Shown here in pieces: positions 54,956 through 64,000 of a DNA stretch of 64,000 nucleotides. Position 1 is the stretch's first letter. The number at the start of each line of letters is the position of its first letter. The stretch is taken from positions 1-64,000 of the forward strand of contig BQMF02000336.1 in NCBI GenBank assembly GCA_027922465.2. The letters are read 5' to 3'. Under the pieces are notes generated by a model. It searched no databases and was not told the origin of the DNA. It saw only the letters and a program-made list of their open reading frames with translations. Made by a program: the position numbers and the translations under genes. The stretch is from Turritopsis dohrnii (Eukaryota; Cnidaria; Hydrozoa; Anthoathecata; Oceaniidae).

Positions 54956-55714
54956 CGTCATTTGGGAGAGGACAAAGCTCATATTCACTTTGTGTACAGG
55001 AAAATGAGAGGATGCTTCCTATTAGAAACATCTTCACAGGACAAAGATTGAATAGTGAATCGAAAAAAGCATGTCCTTTCCATGTTTTTAAATTGTATTT
55101 ACAGATTATAATTATAAATCGTGTAAATTTACATTGTTTTCCGCCTTCGTGTTCATCTTCTTCTGGATGTAATGTTACTTTTTTCTCTTTTCAAAAGGTC
55201 ACTAATTAACGTGTCGATTTTGTTCTTGTGATGTCATTCAGTCAATGCGCCTGGAATAAAAAAGTATGATTCATCTTTAGTTATAATACACGTGCTCCAT
55301 TTTATTAAAAAAATTAATGATTTTTGGCTTCTTATAGATGGTAAAGGTAGCAAAGATACTCAATATATAAATTTAATATACCAGAAAGGGAATTCTGTGA
55401 AGATAATAAACGGTCACTGTGTCCGAAGTCAGCACGAACTGGGGTTTCAGAGGCTACATGAGCTAGTTTTTTTAGAGATGAAATTTGTTCTAAATATAAA
55501 AGAGTAGTACACAAATAAATAAAATATGATATAAGGCAAGCAAAATCACTCCTGTTTTAAAGCAGATATATCATAAATAAGATTCACTGTTCATATAGAC
55601 AAAACATATGCTGGTGCTGCTGGTATAAAGTAATTATGTTTTCTGCTCAAGTAAGTAATAACTAAAGATTATGGTTCAGATTGAAGCTGATATTCGGTAA
55701 AAAAGAATAATTAC

Positions 55715-56065
55715 CTAAGTCATCTTGATGGTTTCTGTCTTCAACCGTCGAATCATCGTCTTTTACAGGGCTAAGTCTTTTTAAAGATTTACGCATGGTC
55801 TTCCGCACCTAAATTTTGAAATTTAAACATAAAGTATGGTCCTTAGAACTTTGCTTTATGTAATTCATCATACACTTATGACAACTTACCAGATTCCTCC
55901 TCGTGGTTGAAATATTTATCATCTGATCAGTTTCGTCTTTTAATCCGATTTCAAGGAGAGTTTCCAACAGCTCATATTGTCGCAAGTCTTCAGATAGAGT
56001 TGACCAGTGAGAGAGACAGTAAGCTACTGGCTTTGGAATTTTACGAGAGTAGTATACCGTTCCAT
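55715..56065 (-). pseudogene. Spliced coding remnant inside the composite transposon
   Basis: On the minus strand, about 56065-55890 encodes KIPKPVAYCLSHWSTLSEDL followed by RQYELLETLLEIGLKDET and ends CTG|GTAAGT. Exon 55808-55715 begins after TTTAG and continues in frame (VRKTMRKSLKRLSPVKDDDS), ending at a GTAATT donor. The two exons read through one intron without a stop, which supports a real spliced gene or gene fragment. Upstream of about 56065 a stop appears. No family recognised. It may be a captured host fragment or transposon-encoded. Confidence 0.4.
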
Positions 56066-56849
56066 TAATTCTATCAACTCAGTGGTATTGGATGACACAT
56101 TTGGTTGGAGCAAGCTTATGCAAAATAACTTTGGCATACCATTTCCTAAAAGATGTAATTCAAAATATGCTAGATTCTTGTTACATGTGGTAAATGATTA
56201 CTTCAATATTAAAGCGTGTGTACAGGTGTGTTGCCCAGAATCATACTATTTATTAATTTAAGTATTTATGATATGCTCTTACTGAGGTGCAAAGTTTTAA
56301 AATCTTTTGAGTGCACAGCTTGTCATACTCTGTAAACTTTTTGTAGTGCAAAAAGCAAGCAAACGGAGACTATTTTAAACATGTTTAAACAGAGAACTTT
56401 TACTTACAGCACATAGTACTATGATCAAACATAATTAAAAAGAATTTCACTTACATTATATAGTGTATGTTGTAATAATTGTTGACAGTTCGTATATCAG
56501 TTCGCCTATCCAATGTTTTCTTCTGATGTAACGGCAGAATCTTGATCTTGATGGAATTTTTTATATCAAACGTCAAAACTAGACGGGGGTGTATTTACAA
56601 AACTATTTTACTCATCGCTATAGTTTTCATTAGGTATTGAATTTAATTGAACAAATTTCAAATAAACGAAATAGGTAAAATTTGTGCACGATAAAACACG
56701 ATATTAATCACGTTTAAAGCCAAGTTATATGACCAGATATAGTATTCTGACCCCCGTATTTTATTTCAGTTTCCGCGCCATGCGTGGAGCGTTCGCACCG
56801 ACATTCTACATAATCAAACTGAGCCAATGAAAACTGAACTCTCTCATCT

Positions 56850-57008
56850 CGAACTCACAAGAGACCAGCAAATTTTTTCGAGATAGAGAAAGTTCGAGAT
56901 AAAAAATTAAAAAAATAGATTAGAGAGTACACAAATGACCGAGATTTTCGTTCGAGATAGGTAGAAGTTCGAGATAGGGTGTAGTTTAGATATTAGAGTC
57001 AACTGTAC
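56850..57008. mobile_element. Pogo/Tigger-like terminal fragment
   Basis: Repeated GTTCGAGATA blocks end in GAGTCAACTGTA, the inverse of the TACAGTTGACTC type end of pogo/Tigger elements. Only one end is seen. Confidence 0.5.
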
Positions 57009-57482
57009 ATGATGATGTTTGTAGCAAGTGATTTGAGTACAACAGTCGATCCAGTTTTAAACTTAAATTTTAAGTTTTCCATTAAAAATAGAAGACAAAC
57101 TCAGACGTCGAAAGGACGTCTACTAAAATAGACTTAAACTAAAATACTAAAATAGACTTCGAGCGTACGTGGACGTTAGGATGAAACTAGTAAGTCCACT
57201 GGACGTCCGATGGACGATCTGTGCCCACTGGGACATGTCTGTTATATGGGAAGTCATATTATCCCATCAACCGAAACACAAATAAAAAGCTAATATGAAG
57301 TTTTTACAGAAGGATTCCTAGGAATGCATAATAACATTTCCCACTAACATTCAATTGTATTTGGTAAATATGCATGCCTATTAAATAACCACATTAGGAT
57401 TTTTGAAGAGTTTTGTTGCAAGGAAATGCTAATTTTCAAATGTTAATTCAAAACTTAAGGCTCGAATATTGTTTTCATACAG

Positions 57483-57630
57483 ACAAAATGATATAGATAT
57501 CTCAACGTTTCACGAGCTTCTGGAACAAGACAATATAAATGGAGATGACACTGTTAAACCAAACGAAAATATAAGTACTCTCTTACAAGAATGTGAGCAA
57601 CTTGTCTTGCAAGAAGCAGATATAGCTTGA
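57483..57630 (+). CDS. Isolated terminal coding exon
   Basis: Preceded by TTTTCATACAG. The frame after the first base is open for 48 codons to TGA at 57628-57630, with a strongly acidic, amphipathic sequence (NDIDISTFHELLEQDNINGD and LLQECEQLVLQEADIA at the end). Acidic composition, a clean acceptor and a natural stop suggest the last exon of a gene. The exons before it would lie left of, or have been displaced by, the transposon at 54657-57232. Family unknown. Confidence 0.4.
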
Positions 57631-58549
57631 TTTGTGCCTGATCATTTGTATATCAAAAAATTTTACGCATGCATACTGCGATAATACTACTTTTAAAACA
57701 AGATTTCTTGGCTACATGTATGATTTATATAGTTGGGAAAGGAAGGTGTTATGCCCCACTTTGTAATTTCTGCCCCGCTTTGTAATTATCTTGCCCCACT
57801 TTGTAATTTTCAAGCTGCACCACTTTGTAATTACTACCTGCCCCACTTTGTAATTTGTGATCCTATTTTACCTGTGTTTCTCCTGGTGTCTATACGGTAT
57901 ATGATTATCTACAGAGTATTCCATTTTCTTGCGCATGCTCATTGAGTAAGAAAAAACCTAGTTGACTGACTAATTATCAATTTGTCGGCTTCATTAGTTT
58001 ATAAGGCAATGGTAACATTTTTGTATTCTTTAGCGCATGCGGATTGTATTCTTTAGCGCATGCGCAGTAGAAAAAACGCGATTATCTAGATAATTATCAA
58101 TCTATCGCTGTCAGCTTAATTTGCTTACAAAGTAAATTTTTTTGCAAATCTTTTCTACTTGAATGAGTGGTCGATCTTAACATTTTACAAAGTGTACACC
58201 AAAGAGGTAGAATGTTAATGGAGAAAGAATTCTTTATTCTGGACTTAGCGTTCGAGTGGTTGATTTTTCAGCCAACTGAATCGAATATTTTCATCTTTGG
58301 AAATATTTTCAAGGTTTTGTAAGGATTTTCATGTAGAGTCTAATTTGAACCCATACTAAACACCACATGATGCAAAGCCGTATAGCAGCATCTTTTAACT
58401 TATTAAATGCTTCAACATCATTAATCCTTGCTGGAAGTATTACTTAGCTTTTTTACGCCTCTTTTATGTTTTGTTATGTTTCTATGAAAACTTCTACATG
58501 GAAATGTAACATGGTACCACTACCCATAGATTGTCAAAGACGCAAAGAC

Positions 58550-59275
58550 TAGTATGAAAACATGGAGGTATAAAACAGAAGGAGAACGAACTCAAAATCT
58601 GCTATTGTACTATCCGTGATGCGCTGCATTGTTTAAGTCCTCAGTGTGTAATAACATATAATTGCTATCATCTTGCATAATTTTTATAATTTTGGCGTTC
58701 TTGCGTGAAAATTTCGTTCATATCAATTCTCCAATGTCATTAAAGATCGTTAGGGTAAAGTTCTTAGCATGCATAGTCTGTAGGAATTGGGAGAATTATG
58801 CAAAAACGTCACAAATATGCAACGAAAACATTGCAACTTTAGGTCTATATATCTCGTGATCAGTTTCGCTGAGCTTCAGTTTTTGAAGAGAGAATAATCC
58901 TAAGTTTTTGCACGTACCGCGGCACTATCGAGGCGCATTTAAGTCAGAAGATATGTAGATTGGAACTTATACATGAATGACGCGATATCTTCATCTCTGT
59001 ATAAAAACATAGATTTTCATTTGTTTCTCAAAGAAGCTTTAGGTTTAATAATCTGCTTGTCACTATGCAGCAAGTTGATCCGTTGTTATAATGGATGATA
59101 TTTGGTTTTTAAATTGTCGTTAATTTTTAAAAATGTATTCGTTTCACCGACAACCATCCGAAAGCGCATCACGGATGACATCAAAGTGATACCGCAATGA
59201 ATAGAATAGTCATTATCTGAATAATAGAAAAATAAGAGTTCGTTCTCCTTCTGTTTTATACCTCCATGATGAAAA
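58550..59275. repeat. Fold-back arms inside the 2.0-kb element
   Basis: CATGGAGGTATAAAACAGAA, GGAGAACGAACTC and ATCCGTGATGCGCT in 58553-58636 recur inverted at about 59155-59271. The ~100-bp arms enclose ~500 bp and could form a long hairpin. This is likely an element nested within the CCCCACTTTG element. Confidence 0.8.
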
Positions 59276-59284
59276 CGATGATTA

Positions 59285-59525
59285 CAGTTACGAAAAATCA
59301 CTTCCAAGTTCAATATCAGCACCTTCCAATTGTTCTTTGTGCAAATTTTGGTGAAATTTGGAGAACTTTTAAATATTGGTCCAAATTTGGCGCAAATTCC
59401 CAAATTTTGTTGAAACTGAAAAATCATTTTCAAGTTCGATATCAGCACCTTCCAATTGTATTTTGTGCAAATTTTTGTGAAATTTGGAGAACTTTCAAAA
59501 ATTGCTCCAAATTTGGCCAAAATTG
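59285..59525. repeat. 126-bp tandem duplication
   Basis: ATATCAGCACCTTCCAATTG occurs at 59313 and 59439 within two similar ~126-bp units. Open frames on both strands here are by-products of the repeat. Confidence 0.85.
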
Positions 59526-59775
59526 CCTAGTTTAGTGATGTTATTTGATAATTCTTACAAATAAAGTTTTGTTAAAATACACATTATTTAGGAAGTAAAA
59601 AGGACAAGAAAATACAAAGTGGGGCAGGAAGTATTTACAAAGTGGTGCAGCTAAAAATTACAAATTTGGGCAAAATAATAACAAAGTGGGGCAAAAATTA
59701 CAAAGTGGGGCAAGATAGTTACAAAGTGGGGCAGAAATTACAAAGTGGGGCAAATATTACAAAGTGGGGGATAAC

Positions 59776-61337
59776 AGAAGTGCAAATTAACATAGAAGTT
59801 TAGTTTGTTTTGAACTTGACTGGTGATAGAAGATATCAAATGTTGTTTTCAAAAATTGTATAAGATTTTAAGTGGGAAAATGCACTCGACCACCACAACT
59901 TTAGATCTTTTAGATATGTAAGTAAATTAAATTTTTTTCTATGAATTCATGAAAAAAATGTGATTTGTGCTAAAACATTCTAAGAAAGGAATGTTTCTGG
60001 TTAAGATAAACGTGCGCTGAGACGCCGTTTTCATTATCTTGATTACCTATCAAGATTAACTACAAAATGATCAATAACAATATGATCAATGTCAGTAACA
60101 AAAGCGTATTGTTTCCATCTTTCTATTCAAGTTCATAGACATCATGTCTATTTCTACTGAGACTATCTACTATTTCATGGACTAATACTTTCAGTGCCTC
60201 CAAGACTTCTCTCAATCCCACCTTCTTGGTACCAGTGATTTTGTCTATTCCATGATAGAAAAGTAAAGATAAAACAATGTGGGTGTCTTACATATTACAG
60301 TCACGTGGGTTTTCCGTTCGTTTGGACTGTACAAGCAGGACTTAATTTACTTCGGTGTTGCTCAAAAAGGGTCCAGTACTATTTGATTCACTTGAAAAAG
60401 CAATTATTATTATTTTTCTCATTTTATCTATAGTTTTATATAGTAGAATAATGTTATTTCGAATCATTTGAAAGCATTTCTCCACTAAATTTTAAAAATG
60501 CATTTGTCTATACAAACTACCTTCAGGGTACCTGATAATGCAGTCATCAAAGAGCACAATAAAAGTTCCCAAATTAACGGAAAGATAGTGATAATATTCT
60601 CTATAGTTGATGGAAGCATCGTCCACTTTATAAAAGCGTCTTTTTCATTGTTAATGGAACTCTGCTTTATATAAAACTAGTCCAGCGCTTCGTTCTTTAT
60701 CATATAAAGTTTTGCGCAGTTTTCTTTGTTCAAAAAAAAGACTCTAACATCTTAAATGCTAGGCCTAAGTTAACAACTTAGTAACATTGGAATGTTTTAT
60801 AATAACTATCCCACATTAGACAGCTACATTTGTTTGCCAAAATGTTGAGGGAGGTTGCTTCAATGCTGGCCAAGTTGAAGTGATCACAGTAGCAGTTTTA
60901 CAACAAATGTCCTGTATATTTTGGTTGAGGCAATTTTGCAAGCTTGCAGATATGAACGAGTTCTGGAAAATCGGTGACGGAAAATCTCCATTTCTTTTCA
61001 TCCCCAATCTTGCCAGTTTTTGAAAGAAATTTGATATCCTTATTGTTTTTGACCATCGACCACTTGGAATCAAAACATTGTTCTGAAGTAGTTCTTTAAA
61101 CTTAAAAAAAGACTAAAAATGTTTTGTCCCTTCTTTGGTCGAACCTCCTTTTGATCACAGAAAGAAAGAATTTTAAATAACCGGGATTTCCTCTGAAGTT
61201 GCTTTGAAACTGATGGAGAAACACATTTATATATCAATTAATAGTTTTTATGAACTTCAAACACCAAAAATTTATGATTAGAGATTTTAATAGAGATTTT
61301 AAATTAAAAGTAGCCTTAGTGGTTAATTTATGGTTTT
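59776..61337. other. Intergenic region, no gene supported
   Basis: No recognisable domain or repeat; the minus-strand frame at 60816-61073 has no motif. Confidence 0.45.
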
Positions 61338-61788
61338 TTAACTAACTTTGCTCGCCGCCCATGTTCAATGTTTGTCTGTCTTTCTGTTTGTCTTAGATTG
61401 CGTTATGAGGGAAATGGAAAGCATTTCTCTTGTTGTGCCCGACGTCAGTTTGAAGCCATTGCGACTCAGATTTAACGCGATGTTTAGGGAAAATTATCTT
61501 GGTAACAAATAAGGATAACTGACGTTTTTTTGGGTTGGCTATACAGACGATGGGTTGATAAAAAATTTTGGCCCAATTATTTTTGGGGACAGGACTATGA
61601 CGTCATCACAATCTTTGATTGAATATATATCTGTAACTGTTGGTCGTAAAAAAGTGATCACATGCATTTTTTGACCAGTTCGAGCTCCACAACATGGCCA
61701 CTCTTATCATTGTCAATTCCTTAATTTAATTTTCTTGAAATCAACGCAGGCTAGATATGGGCGGTGAGTGACGCCGCCTTGGTGCTAG
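61338..61788 (+). mobile_element. Non-autonomous Helitron copy, 3' end degenerate
   Basis: Contains the family body (GGATAACTGACGTTTTTTTG, TATGACGTCATCACAATC) and ends GACGCCGCCTTGGTGCTAG at 61788. One arm of the terminal hairpin is damaged (GGTG for GGCGG). The 5' part contains GTCTGTCTTTCTGTTTGTC, resembling the TTCTCTGTTTGTTTG start of related copies. The exact 5' end is unclear. Confidence 0.6.
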
Positions 61789-62323
61789 TATATGTAAAAA
61801 TATCCGATTCTCTTTCTGTTTGTTTGTCTTTTTGTCACAAAAAATGGTAAATATAGTTGTAAGAGAAACTAGTTCTCTTCTTTTGTGCGACGTCAATGTG
61901 AGGACATTGCGACCCAAATCAAATGCAACGTTTATGGGAAATTATCTCGGTAGCTAATAGGGATAACTGTCGCTTTTGGGGTTTCGATTGGGTGAGGAAA
62001 AATTTGGGTCTAATTTTTTTCGGGTGTATGACGTCATCAAAATTTTTCACCAACGATATCTCCGTAAAGGTTGGTTGAAGTGAAACAATCCTAAACAATC
62101 ACAAAACGAGCTTGTATCGCAAATCCCAGGAAACGTCAGTTATCCCTACTTTAGTTACCGCGACATTTTTCATTAAACATCGCGTTGGGACTCTATGGAA
62201 TGGCTTTGCATTGACGTCGCATAAAAGATAAGAAATAATTCCACTCACAAATCAATCTACCATTTTTGCGCGACAGACAGACAAACAAACAAACAAACAA
62301 ACAGAGAATGGGCGGTTAATATA
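61789..62323. mobile_element. Two Helitron 5' halves joined head to head
   Basis: From the left, a plus-oriented copy (CCGATTCTCTTTCTGTTTG ...) runs to about 62100. From there, a minus-oriented copy runs to 62323, ending GAGAATGGGCGGTTAATATA. Both carry GGGATAACTG and GTTTGTTTGTC-type blocks in opposite orientations, so the region is an imperfect palindrome. Confidence 0.65.
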
Positions 62324-62726
62324 CAGTTACAAAAGATTTCAGACGTTTTTATATAATTTTAACATACTGTTTAAAGACAAAGTCAGAGATAACCTGTAGT
62401 CCTTTTTCGAGTGTACATTAAAAACATTGCACAAATCTAGTTAGTACGTCTCAATTTCTTTTCCATAATCATACCGCTTTCTTATCAAACATCTCTGAAA
62501 AACAGTAGATGATATAAAAAGAATCGCATATTTTTATACTTTGTTGATGTATATATTTTCCCTATTTTTGACATTTTGCAACCCAGTAGAAACAAAACCT
62601 TAGAGCTTTAATATGTCCCATATTAAATTTGTTTCCATAATAAAAGAGTTGTATAAGTATTGTTAATTTCAATATCTCACAAGTACTCTTACCATCTAAG
62701 AAATACTGTTTCTTTCTTTATTAGCC
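62324..62726. other. Upstream flank of the second cephalotoxin-like copy
   Basis: Non-coding. It ends TTATTAGCC before the ATG, matching the acceptor-like TTTAATAGCC before the intact gene's ATG. Confidence 0.4.
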
Positions 62727-64000
62727 ATGAAAGTGTTATATTTGCTGATTGCTTTACTCTTCCTGATTCCAACATCTAATAGCGAAATCAGTGCGACTAC
62801 TAAAGAACGCATCACAAATAGTGTAGACTAGCCGCCAAGGCGGCGTCGCTCGCCGCCCATGATCAGCATGCGTTGACTTCACGAAAAATAAAATTAAGAA
62901 ATTGGCAACCGAAAGTGTTACCATGTTGTAGAGCTCGAAAAACTGATTAAAAAAATGTATGGGATCGTTCCGCTACGATCAACCGTTACAGAGATATCAT
63001 TCTTCAAAGATTTTGATGACGTCACAGACCCCTCCAAAAAAAATTAGACCCAAATTTTTTGTCACCCCATCGCCTGTATCGCGGACCCAAAAAAACGTCA
63101 GTTATCCTAGAGGCAGATTCGAAATCAAATATCAAATATCAGTTTGAACAATGGTTCCAAAAAAACCCAAATTGCATGTGTTATTTATTTTTTAGAACAA
63201 TCGTTGATCAGTACAACAATGCACTCTAAACGTAGAGAGAAAAAAACTTTTTATTAGCTTTTGTTTTAAAAACGTTACGCACTCTAACATGGGTGCTATC
63301 AAACAGGGGGAAAATGGTTTCTCTTCTTAAAAAGTTCACACGGAGGAGAGAAAAAAGGCACGTGCTAAATGAATAAATAGAATAAAAAAACGTTCGATCA
63401 GAACGCTTAACAATTAAAAGAAGAAATTAATTTATTAAAAGAAAAGCAAAAAAACAAAAAAAAAAAACACATTTTGTTTTGATATGATACTCTTTTTTTA
63501 CCTATCGGTTTTTAAACATTTTGATTGCTCAAAAAAAAAGTTCACCCGTCTCAGACAGTCAGGCAAGAGTTAGTGGCAAACCGAACATAAGCTGCCACGT
63601 TCTGCCACTGCTGCTTTTTGTCCAAAATATTTAATCAGTTAGTGACTTTGTATTTAGTTGATGTACTGTTTTCAAACCCAAGTCAATGTGGAATATAAAA
63701 CTAACAATAATGATAAAAACAAAACGTTATTCCTATTAGTTCATCAGCCAAAAAAAGTCACGTTCGATTGGGGTTGCAATGTATTTGCTTCGAACTCACG
63801 TCGCACACAAAAAAAGAAATAACTTCGCTCACAACTCAATCTACCATTTTGCGTGACTTACAAACAAACAAACAAACAGACAGACAGACAGACAGACAGA
63901 GAATCGGCTATTAATATATAGATTTCGTTAGCAGTGTTGCAGACGCAATAAAAAGCGCAATGCTTTAGTGGACGCTGGAAAGACCATAAGTTCACTGTTA
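62727..64000 (+). pseudogene. Second cephalotoxin-like exon 1, broken by a Helitron and a frameshift
   Basis: 62727-62827 encodes a signal peptide start closely matching the intact gene at 37781 (MKVLYLL then a hydrophobic core and TTKERI). At 62828 a Helitron interrupts the exon. The homologous sequence resumes at 63923 and continues to the window edge (63923-64000), aligned with exon 1 of the intact gene. Within this second part one base is missing relative to the intact copy, shifting the frame. The paralogue is therefore disabled twice. Later exons, if any, lie beyond the window. Confidence 0.85.
62828..63922 (-). mobile_element. 1,095-bp non-autonomous Helitron inserted in a toxin-like exon
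   Basis: Read on the minus strand it begins TCTATATATTAATAGCCG at 63922. It ends GACGCCGCCTTGGCGGCTAG at 62828, with the same hairpin-CTAG end as the coding Helitron. The flanking host bases join as GTGTAGA|TTTCG, so on the element's strand the insertion lies between A and T with no target duplication, the Helitron rule. It includes TCTGTCTGTC/TTTGTTTG runs near its 5' end and a ~600-bp interior of unknown origin. Confidence 0.9.

Larger units (their letters stand above)
54657..57232. mobile_element. 2.6-kb composite DNA transposon with CCCA(A/G)TGGGCACA ends
   Basis: Left CCCAATGGGCACAAGGACGT and inverted right CCCAGTGGGCACAGATCGTC define the ends, each followed by GACGTC-rich subterminal sequence. 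The interior holds a tandem repeat (54680-54955), a spliced-looking coding remnant (55715-56065, minus) and a pogo/Tigger-like terminus (about 56850-57008). The superfamily is not determined; no transposase recognised. Confidence 0.65.
57748..59775. mobile_element. 2.0-kb element with inverted multi-copy CCCCACTTTGTAATT ends
   Basis: The left end GTTATGCCCCACTTTGTAAT carries five copies of CCCC(A/G)CTTTGTAATT (57753-57858). The right end carries about eight inverted copies of ACAAAGTGGGGC (59618-59770) and closes ...GTGGGGGATAAC. The repeated unit array is itself the terminal inverted repeat. The interior contains a fold-back pair and a tandem duplication but no recognisable transposase. Confidence 0.85.

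Noticed and set aside
59086..59535. Overlapping ORFs on both strands (144 and 89 residues)
   Set aside because: Produced by the 126-bp tandem duplication and fold-back arm; no conserved domain.

Overview
The window looks like AT-rich nuclear DNA of an invertebrate animal, most likely a cnidarian. Three things support this: spliced genes with GT..AG introns, a full-length gene of the SE-cephalotoxin-like family (known from cephalopods and corals), and the mix of Helitrons, MITEs, hAT and CACTA-type elements with an integrated Polinton-like virus. No species call is possible from sequence alone, and recognition is by remembered family patterns, not by a search.

Layout. (1) 1-5617: compact, intronless structural module of a Polinton-like virus (PLV)/Maverick-type element. 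It runs leftward from a divergent 42-bp promoter: penton-like protein, double-jelly-roll-type major capsid protein, packaging ATPase, a 44-bp tandem repeat, then at least five small partly overlapping genes reaching the left edge. One structural gene runs rightward. No polymerase, integrase or protease lies in the window. (2) 5618-12825: mostly non-coding, with a duplicated scrap of the viral gene, a tRNA-like sequence, a MITE, one possible secreted peptide and a dead hAT-like transposase. (3) 12826-32107: a remarkable head-to-tail chain of Helitrons in one orientation. It contains a 12.4-kb coding Helitron (15442-27823) whose Rep/helicase gene is broken and is interrupted by a 3.87-kb CACTA/EnSpm-type element with a perfect 3-bp target duplication. 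The chain ends in five abutting ~550-bp non-autonomous copies and a 1.5-kb copy. Inside the coding Helitron, downstream of the helicase, lies a nine-exon gene built from seven consecutive micro-exons of 21-27 nt, all phase 1 and all multiples of three. (4) 32108-37780: non-coding with MITEs. (5) 37781-42481: a five-exon SE-cephalotoxin-like gene (about 1092 residues: signal peptide, long helical N-terminal region, EGF-like, TSP1, LDLa and Cys/Trp-rich C-terminal repeats). (6) 42482-50910: MITEs, a frameshifted OTU/C76-like cysteine peptidase relic and a small basic ORF. (7) 51032-52066: an intact intronless O-methyltransferase of the ASMT/COMT type, with a MITE just upstream. (8) 52067-61337: several composite DNA transposons with inverted repeats, plus one isolated terminal coding exon. 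(9) 61338-64000: more Helitron ends and a second copy of the cephalotoxin-like first exon, broken by a 1,095-bp Helitron inserted exactly between A and T and by a frameshift.

The functional host genes best supported are the cephalotoxin-like gene and the methyltransferase. The rest is a nested record of mobile DNA. The micro-exon gene carried by the Helitron, the Helitron concatemer, and the empty-site proof from the duplicated toxin-like exon are the most notable observations.
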